Both the position numbers and the translations under genes were made by a program. Positions 34,074 to 42,005 of a stretch of DNA of 64,000 nucleotides are shown here, in pieces. The notes under the pieces were generated by a model. That model ran no database searches. It saw nothing but the letters and a program-made list of their open reading frames with translations, and was not told the origin of the DNA. The DNA lies in contig NZ_JBIQWA010000002.1 in the NCBI RefSeq assembly GCF_046591575.1, positions 248,001 to 312,000 on the forward strand, read 5' to 3'. The stretch is from Marivita sp046591575. Its GTDB lineage: Bacteria; Pseudomonadota; Alphaproteobacteria; Rhodobacterales; Rhodobacteraceae. Position 1 is the stretch's first letter. Each line of letters begins with the position of its first letter.

Positions 34074-35687
34074 ATGGCAAGAGGGTTTTTGTCTGGGGCC
34101 GTTTGGGGCACGGTTCTGTCTGTGGGCGCATTGGGCACCATTTCGGTTGTGACCGGCCCCGGGACCGGTCCGCGCGATATGGCGACAGAATCGGTGCCTG
34201 TGATCGCCTCGGACCAGGTCGAAGCGGATGCCCCGGCCACAGAGCCGACGGCAGAGGCCGAGCCAGCCGCGACCGCAGAAACAGAGGCGGATGCCCCGGA
34301 TCAGGCGCAAACCGGCGCGGATGACGCTACAGCGTCGGCTGCAGAGACGGAAACCACGTCCGAACCCGCGCGGCGCCCGGTTGAACTGGACAGCGTGACG
34401 GCTGAAAGCGACACGCCGCTGATGCAGGCCCCGACCCCGTCCGAGGAGATCGACCCCGGCGCTGTTGTGGTTGCGCCGCGACCGGCACCGGATGCCGAAG
34501 ACACTATGGCCGAGCTTGACGCACCGTCGGTATCTGGCGCTCCGGATGTTGAAATCACCACGCCGTCGGGTGAAGCCCCCGGCACGGCGACAGCACCTGC
34601 GCTGACAACCCCACAAAGCGAAATCGGGCTGAGTGTCGCCACCGAACCGGCCCAGCCACCGGCACCGGCCATCCCCGATGTTCAAAGCGCGCTTGCCCCG
34701 GAACGTGATGCCGCCGGGGATGAAGCAGACCCGGACCCGGATGCAGATACCGGAACCGACACCGCCGAGGCCGGAAGCGCAGCCGAAGGCCCCCAACCCG
34801 AGCGTCCGCGCGTCAACACGCTTGTGCCGGACACGGATGATGCCTCAGAGGATGTGGCCGCCGCCACACCAGACGCCGAGCGCCCGTCGATCGGCCGTCC
34901 TGCGGGGTCGCTGATTGATCGTGACACCGGATCAAGCCGCTTGCCCACCATCGGCACCCCGACCGACGACAGCGCCGCGCAATCAGACGCGGATGCCGAC
35001 AAAGACAGCCGCCCCGCGCTTGAACGATACGCGGTTTCTGTTGCCAGCGATCCCAACTTGCCCAAGATGTCGATTGTCCTGATCGACGACGGATCGGGCC
35101 CGTTGGGACCGGATGCGCTGGACAGCTTTCCATTCCCGGTGACGTTCGCGCTTGATCCGGCAACCGACGATGCAGCCGAGCGCATGGCGCGATACCGCGC
35201 CTTGGGATATGAGGCGGCCTTGCTGGTTGATATTCCCGCAGCCGCGCAGCCTACGGATGTCGAACAGATTCTGGCGGGGTCTATTGCCGCGCTGCCCGAA
35301 ACCGTGGCTTTGATCGAAGCCCCGGGCAGCGGCTTGCAAAGCACCCGTGAAAACACCGAACAGGCCTCGCGCTTTGCGTCGGATAGCGGTCATGGGCTGG
35401 TGTTTTTGCCCAACGGGCTGAACACCGCACAGGCCATCGCGCAGCGCGAAAATGTGCCCGCCATCAGCATCTTGCGCGATTTCGACGGGGATGGTCAGGA
35501 CACCCGCACCAAACGCCGCTTTCTGGATGGTGCTGCGTTCCGCGCACGGCAGGACGGCGCGGTGGTAATGCTGGGCCGGTTGACCCCGGACACGGTCTCG
35601 GCGCTGGTTCTGTGGAGCCTGCAAGACCGCGCATCCAGCGTTGCAATGGTGCCGGTCTCGCGCATTCTGATGGACCCGCCCGAATAA
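34074..35687 (+). CDS. Divergent polysaccharide deacetylase (DUF610/YibQ) with long linker
   Basis: This 537-residue exported or membrane-anchored protein has an N-terminal helix (about residues 3-25, FLSGAVWGTVLSVGALG) and then a roughly 300-residue low-complexity stretch rich in Ala, Pro, Asp, Glu and Thr. The C-terminal 210 residues carry the DUF610 fold (MSIVLIDDGSGP, FPVTFALDP, ISILRDFDGDG). DUF610 proteins are distant relatives of polysaccharide deacetylases, but usual catalytic His motifs are not evident. ATG 34074 has GAGGG upstream. The real role is unknown. Confidence 0.85.
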   Translation: MARGFLSGAVWGTVLSVGALGTISVVTGPGTGPRDMATESVPVIASDQVEADAPATEPTAEAEPAATAETEADAPDQAQTGADDATASAAETETTSEPARRPVELDSVTAESDTPLMQAPTPSEEIDPGAVVVAPRPAPDAEDTMAELDAPSVSGAPDVEITTPSGEAPGTATAPALTTPQSEIGLSVATEPAQPPAPAIPDVQSALAPERDAAGDEADPDPDADTGTDTAEAGSAAEGPQPERPRVNTLVPDTDDASEDVAAATPDAERPSIGRPAGSLIDRDTGSSRLPTIGTPTDDSAAQSDADADKDSRPALERYAVSVASDPNLPKMSIVLIDDGSGPLGPDALDSFPFPVTFALDPATDDAAERMARYRALGYEAALLVDIPAAAQPTDVEQILAGSIAALPETVALIEAPGSGLQSTRENTEQASRFASDSGHGLVFLPNGLNTAQAIAQRENVPAISILRDFDGDGQDTRTKRRFLDGAAFRARQDGAVVMLGRLTPDTVSALVLWSLQDRASSVAMVPVSRILMDPPE

Positions 35688-35698
35688 TCGGGCACCTG

Positions 35699-36364
35699 TT
35701 ACTCTGAACTGGTCCTGGCGGCCCATCCGCGCATGTGAGTGGCAAGATCGCCATAGCCGGTAAACCGGCGTTCAAAGGCCAGACCCAGACGCTCGGCACA
35801 GGATTTGGCCGCAGCGGTCAAGGCCGGATCATCGGTCTGGGCCTGATAGATCAGCGTGTCGTAATTGCCGAAATACATGTCCCGCAAATCCGGATGCCGG
35901 TCCAGACCCAGCGGTTTCCACACAAACGCATCGAACTGCCGCACCAGGAAATCCGTCAGATAAAACGCGGTGATTTCATCATGCGCCGCAAAAGCGTCGG
36001 TGCCTTCAAAAAAGCTGTAGCAATGTGGCCCCGCGATCATGTCAACGCCAAGCGCGTCGCAGGCCGCCTGCAGCGCGCCACCGGTGCCGCAATCCGCGTA
36101 GGCCACATAAATATCGCGATAGGCCGCGCGGTGTTTGCCCACAGCGGCGCGCACAGCATCGGTGATGCGATCGGGATGATTGTGAAGGATGGCGGGCAGG
36201 CACGTCAGGTCGATGTGATCCCAGCCGTTTTTGTCGCGCAGCGCCAGGATCTCTCGGGCCAATGCACCGCACGCAATGATCAGCACACGGCCCGTGCCCT
36301 GCGCGTCCAGTCCGCGATCTGTCAGAGTGGTGTCGTCAGGCAGGCTCGTCATCGCCGGGTACAT
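35699..36364 (-). CDS. DUF1638 protein beside the corrinoid methionine-synthase module
   Basis: A 221-residue soluble protein of family DUF1638 with RVLIIACGALAREIL, AYADCGTGGAL, the GPHCYSFFEG motif and conserved cysteines and histidines. The function is unknown; I recall the family next to corrinoid methyltransferase genes in methanogens. Here it shares an operon-like arrangement with a 57-residue membrane protein (overlap 29 bases with the start at 36364; Met5 is an alternative start) and a corrinoid protein upstream. A part in B12-dependent methyl transfer is inferred from context only. Confidence 0.8.
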   Translation of the reverse strand: MYPAMTSLPDDTTLTDRGLDAQGTGRVLIIACGALAREILALRDKNGWDHIDLTCLPAILHNHPDRITDAVRAAVGKHRAAYRDIYVAYADCGTGGALQAACDALGVDMIAGPHCYSFFEGTDAFAAHDEITAFYLTDFLVRQFDAFVWKPLGLDRHPDLRDMYFGNYDTLIYQAQTDDPALTAAAKSCAERLGLAFERRFTGYGDLATHMRGWAARTSSE

Positions 36365-36509
36365 GGGTCAGCCCCCAGCGGGCCAACAGGCCCAAAGCGA
36401 TCAGCCCGGGAAGAACTTTAATGACCCCGAATTCGGCGATGGCCCAAACGGTCATTCCCGACGCCGCGATTACGGCAAGGATCATAGAGGCGAAGGTGGT
36501 CACTGGCAT
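36336..36509 (-). CDS. Small membrane protein (57 residues)
   Basis: From ATG 36509, with AAGGAG upstream, the sequence MPVTTFASMILAVIAASGM leads into two hydrophobic helices (about residues 8-27 and 30-46), then a short tail HVPGDDEPA. A longer frame to 36683 runs through a terminator and is not credible. It overlaps the start of the DUF1638 gene, so the two are probably co-translated. The family is not recognised. Confidence 0.65.
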   Translation of the reverse strand: MPVTTFASMILAVIAASGMTVWAIAEFGVIKVLPGLIALGLLARWGLTHVPGDDEPA

Positions 36510-36553
36510 GTTGAACTCCTTGTCCTCAAAATATGGGATAGATTCGGGCATAA

Positions 36554-36580
36554 TAAAAGGCCCCGCCGCAAGGCGAGGCC
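36554..36580 (-). terminator. Intrinsic terminator after the corrinoid protein gene
   Basis: On the minus strand the arms GGCCTCGCC and GGCGGGGCC flank a TTGC loop (one mismatch) and run into TTTTATTA. It should end most transcripts of the corrinoid gene before the small membrane protein gene, which then needs its own promoter or read-through. Confidence 0.7.
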
Positions 36581-36604
36581 GAAAAAGCGGCAATTTGCAC
36601 GGAT

Positions 36605-37309
36605 TTAACCGACAGCCAGCTGATTGTGTTTGCGCGCGATAAAGGTCTTGGCGGTTTCCACGGCAACCGCAGCGTCGCGGCAATAGGCATCTGCCCCGAT
36701 TGCCTTGCCGAATTCCTCGTTCAAGGGGGCCCCGCCGACCAGCACGATATAATCGTCGCGCATGCCCTTTTCGATCATCGTGTCGATCACAACCTTCATG
36801 TAGGGCATGGTGGTGGTCAGCAGCGCCGACATGCCGAGGATGTCCGGCTCTTCGGTTGCGATGGCGTCGAGATAGTTTTCCACCGGATTGTTGATCCCCA
36901 GATCGACCACTTCAAACCCGGCACCTTCCATCATCATCGACACAAGGTTTTTGCCGATGTCGTGAATGTCGCCCTTGACCGTTCCGATGACCATCTTGCC
37001 AACCCGCGGCGCGCCGGTTTCGATCAGAAGCGGTTTGAGAATGGCCATCCCGCCCTTCATCGCATTCGCGGCAAGCAACACTTCGGGAACGAATAAAATA
37101 CCGTCCCGGAAATCATGGCCGACAATGGTCATGCCACCGACCAAAGCCTTGGTCAGAATGTCGTAAGGCTGCCATCCGCGATCCAGCAAAATGGTCACGC
37201 CTTCTTCAATTTCATCTTTCAGACCATCATACAGGTCATCAAACATCTGCTCGACCAGCTCTTCGTCGTTCAGGTCGGCCAGAATGATGTCGTCTTGTTC
37301 TTCAGCCAT
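36605..37309 (-). CDS. Corrinoid (B12)-binding protein, module of split methionine synthase
   Basis: The 234-residue protein has the helical cap domain of MetH/MtaC-type proteins and a Rossmann B12-binding domain. The lower-ligand histidine is in KGDIHDIGKNLVSMMMEGAGFEV, and GGAPLNEEFGKAIGAD lies in the C-terminal part. In roseobacters I recall methionine synthase being split into homocysteine, B12 and pterin proteins. The homocysteine part is 1.3 kb away on the same strand. A tight palindrome lies just before the ribosome-binding site. The pterin-binding and reactivation proteins are outside this window. Confidence 0.88.
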   Translation of the reverse strand: MAEEQDDIILADLNDEELVEQMFDDLYDGLKDEIEEGVTILLDRGWQPYDILTKALVGGMTIVGHDFRDGILFVPEVLLAANAMKGGMAILKPLLIETGAPRVGKMVIGTVKGDIHDIGKNLVSMMMEGAGFEVVDLGINNPVENYLDAIATEEPDILGMSALLTTTMPYMKVVIDTMIEKGMRDDYIVLVGGAPLNEEFGKAIGADAYCRDAAVAVETAKTFIARKHNQLAVG

Positions 37310-37321
37310 GCGCGTATCTCC

Positions 37322-37335
37322 AGACGCCGGCGTCT
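37322..37335 (-). promoter_or_regulatory. 14-base palindrome before the corrinoid gene
   Basis: AGACGCCGGCGTCT is perfectly self-complementary and stops 12 bases before ATG 37309, next to the GGAG ribosome-binding site. It could be an operator or mRNA hairpin that affects translation. Confidence 0.4.
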
Positions 37336-37465
37336 CCGCCGAAGGGTGTATGCTTGACTATTCCTTGTTTTGAGGCGGGTTCACTTGCTGAAATCCGACA
37401 TCAACGCAGACGCAACCGACGCGCAGGCGTTCAGTGTGTTCAATTTGAGGGGAATTCTTGCAAAT

Positions 37466-37480
37466 GTTCCGTCTTTGTTC
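37466..37480 (+). promoter_or_regulatory. SOS box before the PA0069-type radical-SAM gene
   Basis: GTTC at 37466-37469 and GTTC at 37477-37480 are separated by seven bases (CGTCTTT), the alphaproteobacterial LexA site. It ends 12 bases before ATG 37493. It is as perfect a match as the lexA box in this window. Confidence 0.7.
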
Positions 37481-37492
37481 CATGTTGGCGCG

Positions 37493-38578
37493 ATGACACA
37501 TCATGACCGACCCATCGCGCCCGAACACCGCCGCGGGCGCGGCGCGGGCAGCCGGGATGCGGGGCGCTATGAAAAGACACGGCGCGTCGACGAAACCGAT
37601 GGCTGGGATATGCCCGAAGACGCACCGGGTTTGCACACCACCGTGTCGGACGAACACCCGCGCAGCCTGATCAACTATGTCTCGTCGCCGGACCTGTCCT
37701 TTGACCGCACGATCAACCCCTATCGGGGCTGCGAACATGGCTGCATCTATTGCTTTGCCCGTCCCACCCATGCCTGGCTTGGCATGTCGGCCGGTCTTGA
37801 TTTCGAAACTTGGCTTGTCGCCCGCCCAAAGGCGGCCGATCTGCTTGCCCAGGAATTGCGCGCCAAACGGTATCAGGTTGCGCCGATCGCCATCGGGACC
37901 AACACCGATCCCTATCAGCCGGTCGAACGCGACCGCAGGATCATGCGCGCCTGCCTTGCCGTGTTGCACGCGTTCCGGCATCCGGTTGCCATTGCCACCA
38001 AGGGCACATTGATCGAGCGCGATATCGACATCCTGTCTGACATGGCGGCACAAAACCTTGTCCAGGTCGGTATCACCATCACAACACTGGATGCGGATCT
38101 GAACCGCCGGATGGAGCCGCGGGTTCCCAGTCCGGCGCGTCGGCTGGCCACCATTCGCCGTCTCAGCGACGCGGGTATTCCGGTGCGGGTGATGATGTCC
38201 CCGGTCATTCCGGGCCTCACCGATCCCGAGATCGAGCCGATTCTGACCGCCGCGCGCGACGCGGGCGCGGTTGCGGCAACCTGGGCCATGCTGCGCCTGC
38301 CGCTTGAGGTGGCCCCATTATGGGAGGCGTGGATGGACGAGCATTATCCGCACCGCAAGGCCCGCGTGATGCGCAAACTGTACGATATGCATGGCGGCAA
38401 GGTCTATGACGCCCAGTTCTTCAAACGCTTTCGCGGGCAGGGGGCCTATGCGCAGCTGATTGCACAGCGCGTCACCAAGGCCCGCAAGCGATTGGGACTG
38501 CATGCGAATCTGCCTGCACTGGAATGTGGTGCGTTCCACCCGCAGCCCCAAATCGGCGATCAGCTGGACCTGTTCTGA
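37493..38578 (+). CDS. PA0069-family radical SAM protein (SplB-like)
   Basis: This 361-residue protein has an iron-sulfur motif GCEHGCIYCFARPTHAWLG (CxxxCxxC) near residue 80, as in radical SAM enzymes of the spore photoproduct lyase-like group. The C-terminal half includes a KARVMRKLYDMHGGKVYD segment. ATG 37493 (MTHHDRPIAPEH) is used; the frame upstream to 37370 is unlikely because it covers an SOS box. A LexA site sits in the promoter, so a role in DNA damage is plausible. It lies between the two methionine-synthase modules on the opposite strand. Confidence 0.88.
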   Translation: MTHHDRPIAPEHRRGRGAGSRDAGRYEKTRRVDETDGWDMPEDAPGLHTTVSDEHPRSLINYVSSPDLSFDRTINPYRGCEHGCIYCFARPTHAWLGMSAGLDFETWLVARPKAADLLAQELRAKRYQVAPIAIGTNTDPYQPVERDRRIMRACLAVLHAFRHPVAIATKGTLIERDIDILSDMAAQNLVQVGITITTLDADLNRRMEPRVPSPARRLATIRRLSDAGIPVRVMMSPVIPGLTDPEIEPILTAARDAGAVAATWAMLRLPLEVAPLWEAWMDEHYPHRKARVMRKLYDMHGGKVYDAQFFKRFRGQGAYAQLIAQRVTKARKRLGLHANLPALECGAFHPQPQIGDQLDLF

Positions 38579-38596
38579 CCCGCTGACCCCGCGCGA

Positions 38597-39613
38597 TCAG
38601 GCGCGGCGACGGCCACGCCGTTCGCGCTTGGGGGCGTTGCTCTGGTCGCCGGTGCCATCATTGTCCGAACTGAACGGCCCGATTTCGGCGGCGATCATGT
38701 CCAGCGTCGGGGCCGGTTGTTTTGCGGTGGTCTCCAGCGCGTGACGCATGGCGCGCAGATGTTCGGGCATGGTTCCACAGCAGCCGCCGATGATCCGCGC
38801 CCCTGAATCGCGCGCCATCACAGCATATGCCGCCATCAGATCCGGGGTGCCGTCATAATGAATATGCCCGTCCACATATTTCGGGATACCGGCATTGCCT
38901 TTGGCAATCAGCGGCCGGTCGGTTCCGGTGGCGGCAAACCCCAGAACGGTGCGCAGCAGATCAGACGCCCCTGTGCCGCAATTGGCCCCAAAGGCCAGCG
39001 GCGGGTTGGGCAGGGTCTCGACCAGGTCCACCATGGCCGAAGACGTCACCCCCATCATGGTGCGCCCGGCGGTGTCAAAGCTCATGGTGCCACACCACGG
39101 CATGTCCGCCAGCGCAAAGGCGGCGGCTGCGGCGCGGTATTCTTCGGGGGCGCTGATAGTCTCAAGCCATAGCACATCCGCGCCGCCTTCTTTCAGCCCC
39201 TCGGCCTGTTCGTGAAAGATCTCGACCGCATCGCTGTGCGACAAAGGTCCGGCGGGCTCCATGATGTCTCCGGTGGGGCCGACCGATCCGGCCACCACAA
39301 CCGGATGACCGGCCCTGTCGGCCACATCGCGCGCGATCTCTGTGCCGATACGGGACAGCTCGCGCGCCCGGTGCTGCGCATTGTGCAGCCTGAGACGCGA
39401 CGCATTGGCCCCGAATGTATTGGTCAGGAAAAGGTCACTGCCGGCCTCCACCGCGCCGGAATACAGCTTGCGGATATTGTCCGGCTTGGTGTCGTTCCAG
39501 AATTCGGGCGGATCGCCGCTTTCCAGCCCCATGTTGAACAGGTTGGTTCCGGTCGCCCCATCGGCCAAAAGCCAGTCGCGTTGGGCAAGAAGAGTGTGCA
39601 GAAGCTGGGTCAT
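38597..39613 (-). CDS. Homocysteine S-methyltransferase, module of split methionine synthase
   Basis: The 338-residue barrel has the homocysteine-binding N-terminal domain of MetH/BHMT: LLADGATGTNLFNMGLESGD at the start, FGANCGTG and the zinc pair GGCCGT near residue 285, giving three cysteines for zinc. I use ATG 39613 (MTQLLHTLLAQRD); the frame to 39679 is longer but less like relatives. With the corrinoid protein at 36605-37309 it forms two thirds of a B12-dependent methionine synthase split into separate chains. Betaine-homocysteine methyltransferase is an alternative name in databases. The C-terminus is basic (KRERRGRRRA). Confidence 0.88.
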   Translation of the reverse strand: MTQLLHTLLAQRDWLLADGATGTNLFNMGLESGDPPEFWNDTKPDNIRKLYSGAVEAGSDLFLTNTFGANASRLRLHNAQHRARELSRIGTEIARDVADRAGHPVVVAGSVGPTGDIMEPAGPLSHSDAVEIFHEQAEGLKEGGADVLWLETISAPEEYRAAAAAFALADMPWCGTMSFDTAGRTMMGVTSSAMVDLVETLPNPPLAFGANCGTGASDLLRTVLGFAATGTDRPLIAKGNAGIPKYVDGHIHYDGTPDLMAAYAVMARDSGARIIGGCCGTMPEHLRAMRHALETTAKQPAPTLDMIAAEIGPFSSDNDGTGDQSNAPKRERRGRRRA

Positions 39614-39743
39614 GGCGCAAATGTCCGATAGAAAAGGTTGATCCTCCCTGACACAGCTTGCGACACGAGACAAATTCATTGTGGCCCGCCTGCCAATGTC
39701 TGCCCGCCAATCTACGCTGCCCGCGTTGCGGCGGCAGGGGGTG

Positions 39744-40952
39744 TCAGACCAGTTCGGTTTCCACCTTCGAGGATGCCTCCAACGTGCGGTGGACCGGGCA
39801 TTTATCCGCGATTTCCAGCAGTTTGAGACGCTGCTCCTGGCTCAGATCCCCGCTTAGGGTGATGCGGCGGCGGAACAGGTCAATCTTGTCGATTGTGGCT
39901 GTCCCGGCATCTTGTGCATGCACCTTGTCATGGCTGACATCCACCGACACATGGGTCAGCGGCCACCCTTTGCGCCGCGCATACATGCGCAGCGTCATCG
40001 ACGTGCAGGCCCCAAGCCCGGCAGACAGGAAACCATACGGCGATGGCCCGCGATTCGTGCCGCCATAGGCCCGCGGCTCGTCCGCCAGAACATGATGCGG
40101 ACCGGCCTGAACGTCTTGCAAGAACCCGTCGCTGTCCGCCTCTGACACCCGCACGATGCCCTCGGGCGCACCAACGGGCGGGGCCGGGGGCGTCAGCTCC
40201 AGATACCGGCTCACCCAAGCCGTGATCACATCCGCCGCATATTCCGCATCTTTGGGCCGGCTGATCAGATGATCGGCATCATCCAGCGTGACAAAGCTTT
40301 TGGGATGCTTGGCCGCGACAAAGATATTCGTTGCGTTTTCAATCCCAACCACCGCATCACGCGGTGCGTGCATCACCAAAAGCGCAGCCTTCAGAGTGGC
40401 AATCGCCGGGGCCAGCACCTGTGCCTTGACGTCTTGAACAAACCCGGCGCTGATGGTGAACGGGCGTCCGCCCAGATCCACCTCTGCCGTGCCCTTGGTC
40501 TGAATATCATCCAGCGCACCGGCAAAATTCCGGGTGACATGTTCTGGATCAAAGGGGGCTCCGATGGTGACGACCGCCTTGATCTCGGGCATGTCGCTGG
40601 CCGCGCGCAACACCGCAGCACCCCCCAGCGAATGTCCGATCAGCATCGCCGGGGCCATATTTCGCCCGCGCAGATAGGCGGCGGCGGCATGCAGGTCAGA
40701 CACGTTGGAGGTGAAGGTCGTATTGGAAAATTCGCCTTTTGAATGGCCCAACCCGGTGAAGTCGAACCGCAACACCGCAATGCCCATCGCAGACAACCGC
40801 GCGGCAATCCGGCGCGCTGCCGGAATGTCCTTGGAACAGGTGAAACAATGCGCAAAAAGGACAGTGGCCAAGTGCGGCCCCTCTGGCAGGTCAAGCCGTG
40901 CTGACAGAGGGTCTCCGGCGTGGCCGGGAAAAGTGATGCGTTCTGTGGGCAT
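39744..40952 (-). CDS. Alpha/beta hydrolase fused to an OsmC-type domain
   Basis: This 402-residue protein joins an N-terminal alpha/beta hydrolase (nucleophile in LIGHSLGGAAVLR, acid loop HAPRDAVVGI, catalytic His in LDDADHLISRP) to a C-terminal OsmC domain with conserved Cys in GLGACTSMTLRMYARRKGWPL and a second Cys in ADKCPVHRTLEASS. OsmC domains reduce organic hydroperoxides. The fusion is seen in several proteobacteria; the substrate is unknown. The ATG is at 40952. Confidence 0.9.
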   Translation of the reverse strand: MPTERITFPGHAGDPLSARLDLPEGPHLATVLFAHCFTCSKDIPAARRIAARLSAMGIAVLRFDFTGLGHSKGEFSNTTFTSNVSDLHAAAAYLRGRNMAPAMLIGHSLGGAAVLRAASDMPEIKAVVTIGAPFDPEHVTRNFAGALDDIQTKGTAEVDLGGRPFTISAGFVQDVKAQVLAPAIATLKAALLVMHAPRDAVVGIENATNIFVAAKHPKSFVTLDDADHLISRPKDAEYAADVITAWVSRYLELTPPAPPVGAPEGIVRVSEADSDGFLQDVQAGPHHVLADEPRAYGGTNRGPSPYGFLSAGLGACTSMTLRMYARRKGWPLTHVSVDVSHDKVHAQDAGTATIDKIDLFRRRITLSGDLSQEQRLKLLEIADKCPVHRTLEASSKVETELV

Positions 40953-41058
40953 GGTCTGATCCTTGGGGGCGGGGCTGCGCGCCCCGTGGTGTTTCGTTGG
41001 CCTTAACAGTGTGACGTGTGTGGCCTGTTAGCAAGCAATGTGTCGGAGGCGTCACAGC

Positions 41059-41928
41059 ATGGTGAGAGCAAAGCGATGGGTGGTGAATGGCGGTGCATGT
41101 GCGCTGGCTGCGGCGTTTTTCGGCGGATTTGCCGGAGCCATCCATCCCGCCGGTGACAGCCTTGCGGTGTTTCGCCTGCCCATCGCAGCGGTTTTTGCGC
41201 TTTGGGTGATCTGGTCGCCCTGGCGATACTGGGCGCGTTGGTCCATCGCGGTGGTGTGTTTGGCCGCGATGGCCCAGATTGTCGCGCTCAAATACGTGTC
41301 GCATCCGCCGGGCGGCGTGGGCGTTTACCAGAAAAACCTGTTATACGAGAACGATCAGGTCGCGGCGATATTGGCCGATATCCGTGCGGCGAACCCCGAC
41401 ATTGTCGCATTGCAAGAGCTGACATCGCGCAACGCCGATCTGGTGCGGCAGCTGCGGGCGCAATACCCCTATCAGACCAGCTGTGCCCTGACCGAATGGG
41501 CGCGTTTGGCCGTATTGTCGAAATGGCCCAAGGAAGGTGAGGTTTGCATCGAAAATCAGGGGCTTGTCGGGATGCAGGTGGCGTCTCCGAACGGCGTGTT
41601 CTGGGCGTTCAGCCTGCATGCGTTCTGGCCCTGGCCACATGGTCAGGCCGCGCAGATGCGGCAGATCCTGCCCGTTTTGCAGGGGTTGGAAAACCCGATT
41701 GTTCTGGCCGGTGATTTCAACATGGTGCCCTGGTCCCATGCCTTGCGCCAAGTGTCGCAGGCGACACAGACCACCCGCGCGGGACCGCTTTTTCCGACGT
41801 TGCGCAAAATGGGGGCACCGCTGCCGATAGATCATGTCTACGCACCCGGCGGCGGGCGCGCGACAGCCCGGCCGCGCCTGGGGTCGGATCATGCGGGCGT
41901 GATGGCAAAGGTAGTGGTTTTCGACTGA
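41059..41928 (+). CDS. Endonuclease/exonuclease/phosphatase-family protein, membrane-anchored
   Basis: The 289-residue protein has two or three N-terminal helices (about residues 10-70) and an EEP domain. Metal and catalytic residues are seen in IVALQELTSRN (Glu), LAGDFNMVPWS (Asp and Asn), LPIDHVYAP and LGSDHAGVMAKV (His). Relatives act on phosphodiesters or lipids, so a membrane phosphodiesterase is possible. ATG 41059 has GGAGG about ten bases upstream. It diverges from the hydrolase/OsmC gene. Confidence 0.87.
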   Translation: MVRAKRWVVNGGACALAAAFFGGFAGAIHPAGDSLAVFRLPIAAVFALWVIWSPWRYWARWSIAVVCLAAMAQIVALKYVSHPPGGVGVYQKNLLYENDQVAAILADIRAANPDIVALQELTSRNADLVRQLRAQYPYQTSCALTEWARLAVLSKWPKEGEVCIENQGLVGMQVASPNGVFWAFSLHAFWPWPHGQAAQMRQILPVLQGLENPIVLAGDFNMVPWSHALRQVSQATQTTRAGPLFPTLRKMGAPLPIDHVYAPGGGRATARPRLGSDHAGVMAKVVVFD

Positions 41929-42005
41929 CCCCGCTCACAGCGGTCATCACGTTCAAGGCTGCCAGATACCGTTTCGTTTGTCTTTCAGGCTTGCTAGAAG
42001 GACGC

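Noticed and set aside
37310..37492. Cobalamin or SAM riboswitch before the corrinoid or homocysteine gene
   Set aside because: Neither the conserved B12-box core nor SAM/SAH pseudoknot motifs could be seen; only a short palindrome is present.
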